Below, one piece after another: positions 7,431 through 14,939 of a stretch of 34,267 bases of DNA. The translations under genes were made by a program, and so were the position numbers. This DNA comes from Burkholderiaceae bacterium (GTDB taxonomy: Bacteria; Pseudomonadota; Gammaproteobacteria; Burkholderiales; Burkholderiaceae_C), in assembly GCA_028685665.1 (NCBI GenBank), contig JAQUDN010000012.1, forward strand, positions 1 through 34,267, read 5' to 3'. Below the pieces are notes generated by a model. That model saw nothing but the letters and a program-made list of their open reading frames with translations, was not told where the DNA came from and made no database searches. Numbering within the stretch: the stretch's first letter is position 1; each line of letters starts with the position of its first letter.

Positions 7431-8555
7431 TCAGTGGGCGCGGCGGTCGAGCACGGCCTGCGACAGCACGGCCAGGGACTCCAGCGAATCGTCCCAGCCC
7501 AGGCAGGCGTCGGTGATGCTCTTGCCGTATTCGAGGTCGCCCGGCAGGTCCTTGCCCGGGGTGAACTTCTGGGCCCCGGCGTGCAGATGGCTTTCGATCA
7601 TCACGCCGAAGACGCTGCGCGAGCCGCCGGCGATCTGGCCGGCGATGTCGCGCGCCACATCGAGCTGCTTTTCATGCTGCTTGCTGCTGTTGGCGTGGCT
7701 GCAATCGACCATCAGCGTCGGGGGCAGCTTGGAGGCTTCCAGGTCCTTGCAGGCGGCGGCCACGCTGGCCGCGTCGTAGTTGGGGGCCTTGCCGCCGCGC
7801 AGGATCACGTGGCAGTCCTTGTTGCCCTTGGTGTTGACGATGGCCACCTGGCCGTTCTTGTGCACCGACAGGAAATGGTGGCCCCGGCTGGCCGACTGGA
7901 TGGCATCGGTGGCGATCTTGATATTGCCGTCGGTGCCGTTCTTGAAACCGATCGGCGCCGACAGGCCGGAGGCCAGTTCGCGGTGGACCTGGCTTTCGGT
8001 GGTGCGCGCCCCAATCGCGCCCCAGCTGATCAGGTCGGCAATGTACTGGGGCGAAATCACGTCGAGGAATTCGCTGCCGGCCGGAATGCCCAGGCGGTTG
8101 ATCTCGATCAGCAGCTGGCGGGCCATGCGCAGGCCCTCGTCGATGCGGTAGCTTTCGTCGAGGTAGGGGTCGTTGATCAGGCCCTTCCAGCCCACGGTGG
8201 TGCGGGGCTTCTCGAAATACACGCGCATGACGATTTCCAGCGTGTCGGCGTACTGCTTGCGCACCTCGACCAGGCGGCGGGCGTAGTCCACGGCGGCGGC
8301 GGGGTCGTGGATCGAGCAGGGGCCAATCACCACCAGGAGGCGGTCATCCGAGCCGGCCATGATGTTGTGGATGGTCTTGCGGGTGTGGGTGATCAGCGTT
8401 TCCACCGGGGTACCGTGGATGGGGAAAAAGCGGATCAGATGTTCGGGAGGGGGAAGCACGGTGATGTCCTGGATGCGCTGGTCGTCGGTCTGGCTGGTGC
8501 GGTCGGTGGGATGGGTGTTCCAGACATCGGTGGCTGGGGCGTGGGGCTTGCTCAT
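7431..8555 (-). CDS. aroG: 3-deoxy-7-phosphoheptulonate synthase, class I (AroG/F/H type)
   Basis: 374 aa. It catalyses the condensation of PEP and erythrose-4-phosphate to DAHP, the committed step of the shikimate pathway. The family segment LVVIGPCSIHDPAAAVDYA is clear, followed by RVYFEKPRTTVGWKGLIND, the class I (AroA-alpha) PEP-binding region, and later GCSHANSSK-like VDCSHANSSK and the SVFGVMIESHL metal/E4P region. The start ATG at 8555 has GAGGA about 10 bases upstream. The upstream leader (8588-8722) carries an aromatic-rich leader peptide and a terminator, so transcription is probably attenuated by charged aromatic tRNAs, in addition to feedback inhibition typical of the family. I cannot tell from sequence which of Phe, Tyr or Trp inhibits this isozyme. 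The symbol aroG is used generically. Confidence 0.95.
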   Translation of the reverse strand: MSKPHAPATDVWNTHPTDRTSQTDDQRIQDITVLPPPEHLIRFFPIHGTPVETLITHTRKTIHNIMAGSDDRLLVVIGPCSIHDPAAAVDYARRLVEVRKQYADTLEIVMRVYFEKPRTTVGWKGLINDPYLDESYRIDEGLRMARQLLIEINRLGIPAGSEFLDVISPQYIADLISWGAIGARTTESQVHRELASGLSAPIGFKNGTDGNIKIATDAIQSASRGHHFLSVHKNGQVAIVNTKGNKDCHVILRGGKAPNYDAASVAAACKDLEASKLPPTLMVDCSHANSSKQHEKQLDVARDIAGQIAGGSRSVFGVMIESHLHAGAQKFTPGKDLPGDLEYGKSITDACLGWDDSLESLAVLSQAVLDRRAH

Positions 8556-8587
8556 GGGTTTCAGTCCTCGGGAAGGTGTGAAAAATC

Positions 8588-8624
8588 AAAAAAAAACCGC
8601 CGGGCTCCTGGAGCTTCGGCGGTT
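8588..8624 (-). terminator. Attenuator terminator in the aroG leader
   Basis: On the minus strand ACCGCCG pairs with CGGCGGT (forward coordinates 8617-8623 / 8596-8602). An inner GCTC/GAGC extension follows, and nine uninterrupted T residues follow the stem (8596 down to 8588). It sits between the leader peptide stop (8654) and the aroG ATG (8555), and would end transcription before aroG. Its 5' arm can alternatively pair with CGGCGG at 8671-8666 in the leader codons. Confidence 0.85.
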
Positions 8625-8653
8625 GTTTGGAAAGCTGTGTGCTTGCGTGCGCT

Positions 8654-8722
8654 TCAGCCTCTCATCCGCCGGGGGACCGAGAACCAAAAGCCAAAATAAT
8701 AGAAAGCACTGTGCAAAGACAT
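8654..8722 (-). CDS. Aromatic-rich leader peptide of aroG (22 aa)
   Basis: ATG at 8722, TGA at 8656-8654. Codons 7-14 read FYYFGFWF: seven aromatic residues in eight codons, covering Phe, Tyr and Trp. The peptide ends with Val-Pro-Arg-Arg-Met-Arg-Gly. The two Arg codons CGG CGG (8671-8666) are complementary to the 5' arm of the downstream terminator. A ribosome stalled on the aromatic run would leave them just uncovered; a ribosome reaching the stop would cover them. An in-frame ATG nine codons upstream (8749) is an alternative start. No clear Shine-Dalgarno sequence precedes either. TGCTACATT just before the ATG resembles an extended -10 box, so the transcript could be leaderless. This gene is too short for standard gene calling. 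Confidence 0.8.
   Translation of the reverse strand: MSLHSAFYYFGFWFSVPRRMRG
8666..8671 (-). promoter_or_regulatory. Antiterminator arm of the aroG attenuator
   Basis: CGGCGG on the minus strand, formed by leader codons 18-19. It can pair with CCGCCG (8622-8617), the 5' arm of the terminator. After one A-A mismatch, two further pairs (UG with CA) extend the helix. The two structures are mutually exclusive. Confidence 0.7.
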
Positions 8723-8771
8723 GAGAGTCAATGTAGCACAGACTGGCATCGGGAATCCGCTGGAGAACCCG

Positions 8772-9725
8772 TCAGCGAATGGCCACGGGGTGGATGATGG
8801 CCTGCACGCCACCGGTCATGCGCGAGGCGCCCAGCGTGAACATGAACTCCCAGGCCTGGTCCTTGACCAGTTCGCTGGTACGGATGTTTTCCAGGATGTA
8901 GATGCCATTTTTGGGCAGCAGGATCTGGTGGACCTCGAAGACCCCAACGCCCTTCTCGAAGGGAATCACCTCCAGAGCCCAGCTGTCGGCACCCACCGCC
9001 AGCACCTGCTTGCTGGCGAGGTACTCGGCGCCTTCCTTGCCCAGACCGGGCTCACCCTTGAGGTAGCGTTGGTCGTCCTTGCCGATCAGATCCACCCAGC
9101 CGGTATGGAACAGCACCACGTCGCCCTTGCGGATGTCGATGCCCTGGCGCTGGGCCTGCCCATCAATCTCCTTGCGGTTGAAGGGCGTTCCTTCCGGCAC
9201 CGGGTCCTTGCCGAAGTAGGACACCATGTCCAGCACCACGCCACGCGTCACAAAGGGCGGCACCTTCTCGATGCCCAGCTTGGTCAAGCCGTTGGCCTGG
9301 ACAAACTCGCTGTTCTTGTTGCAGTTGTAGTAGACGTTGTCGATACCGATGTGCCCCAGGCCATCAATTTGCGTGCCAGTGCCCACGTAGCCCATGTAGA
9401 TGTCGTCGTTGTAATTGGTCTTGGTGTGGCCCAAGCCCACGCCACCAACCTGGCCGGGCTGATTGATCGCCAAGGCCCAGCTGCGCGGGCCAAATGCGGG
9501 CGTCTTGGAATTGGTCTCGACCGCCAGGCTGTACACCTTGCCACTCTTGACCAGCTTGGCGGCGTCCACCGCCAGCTGGGGCGACAGCAGATTGGCCGCG
9601 CCGATCTCGTCATGGACGCCCCATTTGCTCTTGCACCAGTCCATATGGGCGAATGCGTTCGTGGAACCGAAAACCGTGACTGCGGCGGCCAGCAAGGCCT
9701 GTCGCAATGGAAAACCTTTGTGCAT
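8772..9725 (-). CDS. Secreted cyclase-family (PF04199-like) metal-dependent hydrolase
   Basis: 317 aa. The ATG at 9725 is chosen because GAGGAG precedes it and the protein then opens with a signal peptide (~1-26, ending NAFAH). The fold resembles kynurenine formamidase/isatin hydrolase, which open amide or lactone bonds using Mn/Zn. The usual H-x-G-T-H-x-D-x-x-x-H metal motif appears as G115-T-G-T-Q119-I-D121-G-L-G-H125, so both first histidines are replaced while Asp and the last His remain. FHTGW is also present. The gene is divergent from the GntR regulator and probably belongs to the adjacent uptake operon, acting in the periplasm on the substrate before import. Substrate unknown. Confidence 0.85.
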   Translation of the reverse strand: MHKGFPLRQALLAAAVTVFGSTNAFAHMDWCKSKWGVHDEIGAANLLSPQLAVDAAKLVKSGKVYSLAVETNSKTPAFGPRSWALAINQPGQVGGVGLGHTKTNYNDDIYMGYVGTGTQIDGLGHIGIDNVYYNCNKNSEFVQANGLTKLGIEKVPPFVTRGVVLDMVSYFGKDPVPEGTPFNRKEIDGQAQRQGIDIRKGDVVLFHTGWVDLIGKDDQRYLKGEPGLGKEGAEYLASKQVLAVGADSWALEVIPFEKGVGVFEVHQILLPKNGIYILENIRTSELVKDQAWEFMFTLGASRMTGGVQAIIHPVAIR

Positions 9726-9867
9726 GTTGTCTCCTCGAAAAGTCATGGAAATGACCCCCATCGGGTCCCATTGGATTGGGCTACGACATGCGGAAAGACA
9801 GGCCAGGTGTTTCCCCCATCTAGGGCAAACCCCCTCCTGAAGCGTTGTTTTTGTGTGCAACAGTTGG

Positions 9868-9880
9868 TTTGTCCGACAAA
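9868..9880. promoter_or_regulatory. Candidate FadR/GntR-type operator
   Basis: A perfect palindrome TTTGTC-C-GACAAA in the 175-base spacer between the cyclase and gntR genes. It fits the T-x-GT-N3-AC-x-A form known for operators of FadR-subfamily (FCD) GntR proteins. It lies 20 bases before the gntR ATG and could control both divergent promoters. The rest of the spacer (9726-9900) shows no convincing -35/-10 pair. Confidence 0.6.
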
Positions 9881-9900
9881 GAAACACCCCCCTCTCATCC

Positions 9901-10719
9901 ATGTCCCACCTGGCCGCATCGACCCCAGCGCCCCCCAGCCCCGCAAGCAAGGCGCCCGGCAGCGCGGCGCCCATACCCCGCTTCGACCGGGTGAAGCTGG
10001 TGCCCGCTTACAAGGCCATTTCGAGCGCGATCGAACAGCGCATCGTCCAGGGCGAACTCACACCAGGGACCCAACTGCCGACCGAGCAGGAGCTGGCCGA
10101 GCAGTTCGGCGTCAACCGCTCGACGGTGCGCGAGGCCATTCGCCAGCTGGAGCAGGAAGGACTGGTCGAGCGCGGAGGGAGCAAACGCCTGCATGTGACC
10201 ATGCCAGGGGTGCACGATGCCGCCCCACGCGCCGCCCGGGCGCTGTTGCTGCACCAGGTCACGTTCGAAGAGCTGTGGCAACTGGCCATCGTGCTGGAGC
10301 CGCAGGCGGCACGGCTGGCAGCGCAGTCCGCCACGGACAAAGACATCCAGGCGCTCAAGACCTCGCTGGAGCGGCTGCAGGAACACCATGACGGCGCGGA
10401 TGCCATCCACTCCCACGCAACGCTGGACATTGAATTCCACGCCCTGGTGGCGCGCATTTCCGGCAACCGTGCCTTGATGCTGGCCCGCGAGCCCATCAAT
10501 TTGCTGTACCAGCCATCGCTGACCCGACTGCAGAAGGTGCTGCCCCAGATGGAGGCGCGCAACCTCGAAGCCCACCGCCGCATCGTGCGGGCCATCGCCG
10601 AGCACGACGCCGAACAGGCCCATGAATGGACGCGCAAGCACCTGGCCGACTTCCAGCGCGGCTACGCAATGGCCGGGATTCCGATGAACACGCCCTTGCA
10701 GGCCTATCCACCGCCCTGA
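9901..10719 (+). CDS. GntR-family regulator, FadR subfamily (FCD domain)
   Basis: 272 aa from the ATG at 9901 (MSHLAAST). The frame is open 16 codons further upstream, but that would place the operator palindrome inside the gene. The N-terminal winged helix-turn-helix includes TQLPTEQELAEQFGVNRSTV and RQLEQEGLVERGG. The C-terminal FCD ligand domain has the expected D-x-x-F-H and E-A-H-R-R-I-V-x-A-I segments that usually hold a metal and a carboxylate effector. The likely role is repressor of the divergent cyclase gene and the downstream transporter-ligase operon, relieved by an acid or its CoA ester. The effector is not identifiable. Confidence 0.9.
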   Translation: MSHLAASTPAPPSPASKAPGSAAPIPRFDRVKLVPAYKAISSAIEQRIVQGELTPGTQLPTEQELAEQFGVNRSTVREAIRQLEQEGLVERGGSKRLHVTMPGVHDAAPRAARALLLHQVTFEELWQLAIVLEPQAARLAAQSATDKDIQALKTSLERLQEHHDGADAIHSHATLDIEFHALVARISGNRALMLAREPINLLYQPSLTRLQKVLPQMEARNLEAHRRIVRAIAEHDAEQAHEWTRKHLADFQRGYAMAGIPMNTPLQAYPPP

Positions 10720-10801
10720 GCGCGCACCCCTGCAGCCCCCCCGAATTCGAGGTCTTTCAACCCGGCAGCCAAGACTGCCATTTCACCTGCGGAGACAAAC
10801 G

Positions 10802-12112
10802 ATGAGCATGCAAAACAAGGCAATTCGGCGCCCTGGATGGCGCAAAGCAATGGTGGCTGCAGCCGTGTCCCTGGCTGCGCTGCCGGCGCTGGCCCAGGAA
10901 TCGTTCAAGATCGGGGTGGTCAGCTTCCTCTCAGGCCAGGCCGCAGAGAGCTTTGGTGTGCCCGCAGTCAACGCAGCCAAGCTGCTGGTGGATGTGTTCA
11001 ACAAAGGCCAGGCCCCTGCCCCCTACAACAAGACGGGCTTTGGCGGCATGAAGATCGAGGCGGTGTACATCGATGAAAACGGCGGCGCCACCAAGCAGGT
11101 ACAGGAACTGCGCACCCTGTACGACCGCGACAAGGTCGATGCGGTGGTGGGCTACGTGGGTTCGGGCGACTGCCTGGCCGTAGCGCCCGTGGCCGAGGAG
11201 CTGAAAAAATTCCTGATCCTCTACGACTGCGGCACCCCGCGTATTTTCGAAGACGGCAAATACAACTACGTGTTCCGCACCGCAGCCCATGCCGCCATGG
11301 ACAACGTCGCCCTGGCCCGCTACCTGAAGGCACGCAACGTCAAGGTCGACAAATTCAACATGATCAACCAGGACTACGCCTGGGGCCAGGACAGCAAGAA
11401 AGACTTCACGCTGTCGATGCAGCAGCTCTACAAGGACGCCAAGATCGAGGCCGACCTGCTGCCCAAATTTGGCGCAGGCCAGTACGGCACCGAGATCTCG
11501 GCGCTGCTGACCAAGCCAGCCGACATCGTGCACTCCAGCCTGTGGGGCGGTGACCTGCAAGCCTTCATCCTGCAAGCGGGCGCGCGCGGCCTGTTCCAAA
11601 AGCAGACGCCTGTGTTCTCTGCCGCCGACCACGTACTGGTGGGCCTGGGCGAGAAATTTCCCAACGGCGCCATTCTGGGGGCCCGAGGAGCCTACGGCCT
11701 GTTGTCACCCAAGTCGGAGCTGAACGACTGGTGGTTTGACCTGCACTCCAAGGCGCAAGGCGTTTACCCGGCCCAACCCGCCTACCGCATGGCACAAAGC
11801 CTGATGGGCCTGAAACTGGCTGCCGAAAAGGCCATGGCGGCCAACGGTGGCAAGAAACCCACCACCGAACAACTGGCGGCGGCCCTCAAGGGTTCCAGCT
11901 GGCCCTCCCCCGGCGGAGAGATCCGCTTGGCGCTGGGCGATGGCCAACAAGCTATCCAGGAAACCGCCATTGGCCGCACCCGCTGGGATACCGCCAAGAA
12001 GATGGTGGTGATCGAAGACCTCCAGCGCTTCCCGGCCGAATGCGTCAACCCGCCCGCCAACATGAAGGCCGAGGACTGGATGAAGGCAGGCTTCCCTGGC
12101 GCCAAGTGCTGA
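10802..12112 (+). CDS. ABC transporter substrate-binding protein (LivJ/Peripla_BP_6 type)
   Basis: 436 aa, secreted. A signal peptide (~1-31, ending ALPALAQ) precedes a type I periplasmic binding fold beginning ESFKIGVVSFLSGQAAESFG. It belongs to the branched-chain amino acid (HAAT) group, whose members in Burkholderiales often bind aromatic or aliphatic acids rather than Leu/Ile/Val. GGAG lies just before the ATG at 10802. It is the first gene of a five-component transporter with two permeases and two ATPases following in order. Two hairpins separate it from the permease genes, which would allow a higher level of the binding protein. Confidence 0.93.
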   Translation: MSMQNKAIRRPGWRKAMVAAAVSLAALPALAQESFKIGVVSFLSGQAAESFGVPAVNAAKLLVDVFNKGQAPAPYNKTGFGGMKIEAVYIDENGGATKQVQELRTLYDRDKVDAVVGYVGSGDCLAVAPVAEELKKFLILYDCGTPRIFEDGKYNYVFRTAAHAAMDNVALARYLKARNVKVDKFNMINQDYAWGQDSKKDFTLSMQQLYKDAKIEADLLPKFGAGQYGTEISALLTKPADIVHSSLWGGDLQAFILQAGARGLFQKQTPVFSAADHVLVGLGEKFPNGAILGARGAYGLLSPKSELNDWWFDLHSKAQGVYPAQPAYRMAQSLMGLKLAAEKAMAANGGKKPTTEQLAAALKGSSWPSPGGEIRLALGDGQQAIQETAIGRTRWDTAKKMVVIEDLQRFPAECVNPPANMKAEDWMKAGFPGAKC

Positions 12113-12169
12113 TCTCTGGCCAGTGCCAGACCGGTCGATTCCGTTCACGGTTGACCTGAGCGGCCCGTT

Positions 12170-12189
12170 GCATGCCCTCCGAGGCATGC
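12170..12189 (+). other. Intercistronic hairpin 1 after the binding-protein gene
   Basis: A perfect 7-bp stem GCATGCC (12170-12176) / GGCATGC (12183-12189) with a 6-base loop. No T-tract follows. It lies directly before the stronger hairpin 2 and is probably an mRNA 3'-end stabilising structure for the binding-protein message. Confidence 0.5.
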
Positions 12190-12192
12190 CAC

Positions 12193-12225
12193 CCGGGGCC
12201 ATGGCGGCCTGGCCCCGGACTTTTT
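12193..12225 (+). terminator. Partial terminator between binding-protein and permease genes
   Basis: A perfect 9-bp stem CCGGGGCCA (12193-12201) / TGGCCCCGG (12210-12218) with an 8-base loop, followed by AC and five T residues (12221-12225). It lies inside the presumed operon, so it likely causes partial termination or 3'-end protection, lowering permease and ATPase expression relative to the binding protein. Confidence 0.65.
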
Positions 12226-12253
12226 GCGACAACTCCCTCTTTGCAAGGCAAGC

Positions 12254-13150
12254 ATGAACCTGCTGCTGACCATCCTGTTCGACGGGATCACCTACGCCTC
12301 CTGGCTGTTCATCGTGGCCCTGGGCCTGACGCTGGTGTTTGGCGTGCTCAAGATCCTGAACATCGCGCACGGCAGTTTTTACGCCGTGGGCGCCTATGCC
12401 GGGGCCAGCCTGGTCACCTGGCTGCTGTCCAAGCAATTCTCGCCCGCGCTGAGCGTCGTGGCGCTGGTGTTTTCCGCTGCCGGGGTGGCGGCGCTGGTGG
12501 CGCCGCTGACCGAGCGCGGGCTGCTGCGCATGTTCTATGGCCGCGACGAAGTGCTGCTGGTGCTGGTCACCTACGCACTTTTTTTGATGCTGGAGGACGT
12601 CACCAAGCTCATCTGGGGCGTGAACCCCTATTACGTGTCAGACACCTACCAGGCCTTCGGCAATGTGCAGCTGGGCGCGCTGAGCTACGTGGGTTACGAC
12701 ATCATGCTCATCGGCATGGCCGTGCTGTGCGGCCTCGTCACCTGGTGGGTGCTCAACCGCACACGCCAGGGCAAGATCGTGACGGCCGTGATCCACAGCC
12801 CCGAAGTGGCGTCCAGCATGGGCGTCAACGTGTCGCGCATCTACACCGGGGCTTTCATGGCCGGGGTGTTTCTCGCCTCGCTGGGTGGTGCGCTCACGGC
12901 CCCGATGATTTCGGTGCAACCCGGACTGAGCGTGGGCGTCATCATCGTCAGCTTTGCGGTGGTGATCATCGGCGGCCTGGGCAGCATCGAAGGCGCCGCG
13001 ATCGGCGCGCTGGTGGTCGGCCTGGCGCGCGCCGCCTCGGTCCACATCTGGCCCCCCGCCGAGCTGTTCAGCATTTATGTGGTGATGGCCGCCATCCTCG
13101 TGTTCAAGCCCGAGGGACTGTTCCAGCGCATCCAGGCACGAAAGATCTGA
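12254..13150 (+). CDS. Branched-chain-type ABC transporter permease (LivH type)
   Basis: 298 aa, mostly hydrophobic, with about eight membrane segments. The N-terminus MNLLLTILFDGITYASWLFI and the early GLTLVFGVLKILNIAHGSFY segment are hallmarks of LivH permeases. A conserved cytoplasmic loop (~170-185, IHSPEVASSMGVN) would contact the ATPases. The start at 12254 is preferred over an in-frame ATG ten codons upstream because it matches the family N-terminus and is preceded by AAGG. It pairs with the next gene to form the inner-membrane channel. Confidence 0.93.
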   Translation: MNLLLTILFDGITYASWLFIVALGLTLVFGVLKILNIAHGSFYAVGAYAGASLVTWLLSKQFSPALSVVALVFSAAGVAALVAPLTERGLLRMFYGRDEVLLVLVTYALFLMLEDVTKLIWGVNPYYVSDTYQAFGNVQLGALSYVGYDIMLIGMAVLCGLVTWWVLNRTRQGKIVTAVIHSPEVASSMGVNVSRIYTGAFMAGVFLASLGGALTAPMISVQPGLSVGVIIVSFAVVIIGGLGSIEGAAIGALVVGLARAASVHIWPPAELFSIYVVMAAILVFKPEGLFQRIQARKI

Positions 13151-13154
13151 ACCC

Positions 13155-14111
13155 ATGTCCTCTTCGCTTACTTCACGGCGCGTCGTCGCTGCGGCCCTCG
13201 CGTCGGCAGTGGTCCTGCTGCTGGCCGGGTTCGTGGCCCCCAAATGGCTGGTGTCTCTGGGCACCCTGGCGCTGGCCAACGGGCTCGTGTCCTTGGGCAT
13301 TCTGGTGATGATGCGCAGCGGCGTCGTCCCCTTCGGCCAGGGCCTGGTCTTTGCCGCAGGCGGTTATGCCGCCGCGCTGGCCTTCAACCGCCTGGGCATG
13401 ACCGACGTGCTGCTGCTCAGCGCCCTGGGCGGCGCGACGGCGCTGCTGGTGGCGGCCCCGTTTGCGCCGATGCTGGCGCGCTACCGCGGCATCTTCTTTG
13501 CCATGCTGACGCTGGCGCTTTCCATGGTGTTGTACGGCATCTTGGTCAAAACCGAGGCCCTGGGTGGCTCGGACGGTTTCAACGTCTCGCGCCCGACCCT
13601 CTTCGGCCAAAAGGCGCCCGAGGGCCGGCCCGAACTGCTGCTGTGGGGCGTGACGGCGGTGCTGACCTGCCTGCTGACGGCGCTGGTGCGGCTGTACTGC
13701 GACTCGCGGCGCGGGCTGCTGTCGCTGGCCGTGCGCGAGAACGAGCTGCGCGTGGAATACCTGGGCATGTCGGTCGTCAACCTGGTGGCCTGGAACTACG
13801 TGATCGCGGCCTTCCTGGGCGGCGTGGGCGGCGCATTGGCCGTGCTGGCACTGGGCCACATTGATCCTCACTTCAGCTACTGGACCACCTCGGGCGAGTT
13901 CGTGTTCGTTGCCATCCTGGCCGGACACCACAGCACGGTCGCCATCCTGGCCAGCTCGCTCCTGCTGGAGCTGGTGCGCTCGTTCTCCAGCGCCTACTTC
14001 CCCAACACCTGGCAGTTCGTGCTGGGGCTTTTCCTGCTGCTGGTGATCCGCTTCCTGCCCGAAGGGCTGGGTTCGCTGATCGACCGCGTGCGCGCCCATC
14101 GGCGCGCCTGA
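13155..14111 (+). CDS. Branched-chain-type ABC transporter permease (LivM type)
   Basis: 318 aa with multiple membrane helices. It begins 4 bases after the LivH-type stop. The segment NGLVSLGILVMMRSGVVPFGQGLVFAAGGYAAA resembles the LivM signature (usually G-x-L-S-x-G-x-A-x-F-x-G-x-G-A-Y), here with V-P-F-G-Q-G in place of L-S-x-G. The cytoplasmic coupling loop RENELRVEYLGMSVVNL is present. It forms the heterodimeric channel with the LivH-type partner. Confidence 0.92.
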   Translation: MSSSLTSRRVVAAALASAVVLLLAGFVAPKWLVSLGTLALANGLVSLGILVMMRSGVVPFGQGLVFAAGGYAAALAFNRLGMTDVLLLSALGGATALLVAAPFAPMLARYRGIFFAMLTLALSMVLYGILVKTEALGGSDGFNVSRPTLFGQKAPEGRPELLLWGVTAVLTCLLTALVRLYCDSRRGLLSLAVRENELRVEYLGMSVVNLVAWNYVIAAFLGGVGGALAVLALGHIDPHFSYWTTSGEFVFVAILAGHHSTVAILASSLLLELVRSFSSAYFPNTWQFVLGLFLLLVIRFLPEGLGSLIDRVRAHRRA

Positions 14112-14132
14112 TGCACCCCACCCAGGACACGC

Positions 14133-14939
14133 ATGAACACACCTTCCTCCTCCAGCCATCCGCGGCCTGTGCTGTCGGCGCGCGGCCTGCAACGCAGCTT
14201 CGGCGCCGTGGTTGCGGCGGCCGATATCAACATCGACATCGCCACCGGCGAACGCCTGTGCCTGATCGGTAGCAACGGCGCGGGCAAGACCACCTTCGTC
14301 AACATGATCACCGGCTACCTCAAGCCCAGCGAAGGCCACATCTTTTTGGGCGACGAGGACATCACGCAGCGCTCCCCGCGTGAAATCACCCGGCGCGGCG
14401 TGGCACGGTCGTTCCAGATTCCACAGCTGTGCCTGCACATGACGGTGCTCGACAACATGCTCACGGCGCTGCACTCCAGCCGGGGCCGGACCCAGTTCCT
14501 GCACCCGGCCCGCGATGCGGCCTCGGTCGACGAAAGCCGTGAACTGCTGCGGCGCTTCGGCCTGCAGGACCAGGCCCACCGCGAAGTGCGCGAACTGCCC
14601 GGCGGCGTGCGCAAGCTGCTGGACATCGCGATGGCACTGACCGGCCACCCCCGGCTGCTGCTGCTGGACGAACCCACCAGCGGCGTCAGCGCCGACGAAA
14701 AATTCTCCACCATGGACACCGTGGTGCAGGCCATCGAGCACGGCACCGACCGTGCGCCGGTGACCGTGGTGTTCGTGGAACACGACATGGACATCGTGCG
14801 CCGTTACGCCACCCGGGTGGCGGCGTTCTACAGCGGCCGCGTGATCGCCGACGGTGCTGCCAACGCGGTGCTGAACGACCCCGACGTGCAGCGCCACGTC
14901 ACCGGCTTTGCCGCCCCCGCCGAAGAGGTGAGCGCATGA
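14133..14939 (+). CDS. ABC transporter ATP-binding protein (LivG type)
   Basis: 268 aa. Walker A is GSNGAGKTT at ~46-54, Walker B is LLLLDEPTSG, and the switch histidine lies in FVEHDMD. The C-terminal extension that marks LivG is present (NAVLNDPDVQRHVTG). The signature motif reads LPGGVRKLLDIA where most ABC proteins have LSGGQ; the Ser-to-Pro and Gln-to-Val changes are unusual. The stop overlaps the next gene's start (ATGA), so the two ATPases are translationally coupled. Confidence 0.92.
   Translation: MNTPSSSSHPRPVLSARGLQRSFGAVVAAADINIDIATGERLCLIGSNGAGKTTFVNMITGYLKPSEGHIFLGDEDITQRSPREITRRGVARSFQIPQLCLHMTVLDNMLTALHSSRGRTQFLHPARDAASVDESRELLRRFGLQDQAHREVRELPGGVRKLLDIAMALTGHPRLLLLDEPTSGVSADEKFSTMDTVVQAIEHGTDRAPVTVVFVEHDMDIVRRYATRVAAFYSGRVIADGAANAVLNDPDVQRHVTGFAAPAEEVSA

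Noticed and set aside
8697-8733. TTGACT and TATTAT upstream of and inside the aroG leader as a promoter
   Set aside because: The spacing is 24 bases, too long for a sigma-70 promoter, and it would start transcription inside the leader peptide.
8721-10391. A 556-codon plus-strand frame across the cyclase gene and the start of gntR
   Set aside because: Covers two real genes in other frames and changes character abruptly between them.
13173-14897. A 574-codon minus-strand frame opposite the LivM and LivG genes
   Set aside because: Antisense shadow in GC-rich sequence, no family resemblance.
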